DNA from: Muribaculaceae bacterium
GTDB lineage: Bacteria; Bacteroidota; Bacteroidia; Bacteroidales; Muribaculaceae
Assembly: GCA_009775365.1 (NCBI GenBank)
Contig: VSPM01000001.1
Location: forward strand, 1-64,000
DNA length: 64,000 bases
Direction of reading: 5' to 3'
Below, piece by piece: positions 63,925-64,000 of the stretch. The position numbers were made by a program, and so were the translations under genes. The notes beneath the pieces are model-generated. The model did not search any database, was not told the origin of the DNA, and saw only the letters and a list, made by a program, of their open reading frames with translations. Every line of letters begins with the position of its first letter. Positions within the stretch are counted from its first letter, which is position 1.

Positions 63925-64000
63925 ATGAGATTTAAAAATGTTGCCACAGGCGTGGCCGCCGTTCTTGCGGCGTTTTCCGGTGTGTCAATATCCATGTCGC
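63925..64000 (+). CDS. Start of an exported protein, truncated by the window end
   Basis: ATG 63925 opens 25 residues that read as a signal peptide (VATGVAAVLAAFSGVSIS). It follows the DUF4230 pair by 52 bp on the same strand. Nothing more can be said. Confidence 0.55.
   Translation, partial: MRFKNVATGVAAVLAAFSGVSISMS

Overview
The window reads as a chromosome segment of a gut Bacteroidales, most likely Muribaculaceae-like (family-level inference). Supporting signs are paired SusC/SusD genes, hybrid two-component systems (HTCS) with AraC-type outputs, type IX-style C-terminal tails, a carboxynorspermidine/saccharopine-type dehydrogenase, SecDF as one chain, and TAnnTTTG promoter -7 boxes. 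Base composition is close to balanced. No rRNA and no CRISPR array were seen; there is one tRNA (Arg, anticodon TCT).

Layout. (1) 1-5.4 kb: a phage-derived cassette with a probable major capsid protein, two small head-type proteins, an S24 (LexA/CI-like) repressor on the other strand, and three small proteins that look like diverged tandem paralogues. No integrase or tail genes are in view. (2) 5.4-10.5 kb: an M64 metallopeptidase, proC, then a scarred stretch around tRNA-Arg with an AraC fragment, a type IX tail fragment and a twice-deleted DUF4143-type ATPase. (3) 10.5-30.8 kb: mostly housekeeping or envelope genes: an Ig-like lipoprotein, secDF, a frameshifted AAA-ATPase/PD-(D/E)XK gene, a BlaI/MecI plus M56-TonB sensor pair with a clear operator, an LRR protein, an SPFH/NfeD pair, an LPG-synthase-type flippase, birA, tsaE, a carboxynorspermidine-type dehydrogenase and a GH31 glucosidase. 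(4) 31.1-39.3 kb: an intact IS5-family element, ferritin, an epimerase plus a possible glycosyltransferase, a four-helix-bundle protein flanked by 9-bp-period repeats, a beta-helix lipoprotein, lpxB and an SDR.

(5) 39.5-62.1 kb is a fructan (probably levan or inulin) utilisation locus. A minus-strand operon encodes fructokinase, an MFS sugar transporter and a periplasmic-type GH32. A plus-strand set encodes an HTCS, SusC, SusD, a DUF4960-type surface glycan-binding lipoprotein and a surface GH32 lipoprotein. In outline this matches the known Bacteroides thetaiotaomicron fructan system: surface GH32 cuts polymer, SusCD imports it, periplasmic GH32 releases fructose, fructose binds the HTCS, and fructose is imported and phosphorylated. 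A second HTCS is interrupted by an exact 422-bp tandem duplication; removing one copy restores a 915-aa frame, one residue shorter than its intact paralogue. Between the two HTCS genes lies a row of gene remnants (Rpn nuclease, two GH32 pieces, a repeat protein, a TPR-AraC regulator).

(6) 62.1-64 kb: a very histidine-rich small lipoprotein, two consecutive DUF4230 proteins and the start of another exported protein.

Most notable for follow-up: the 9-bp-period arrays associated with the four-helix-bundle gene, the duplication that switches off an HTCS, the three paralogues in the capsid cassette, and the repeated pattern of internally deleted but still open genes.
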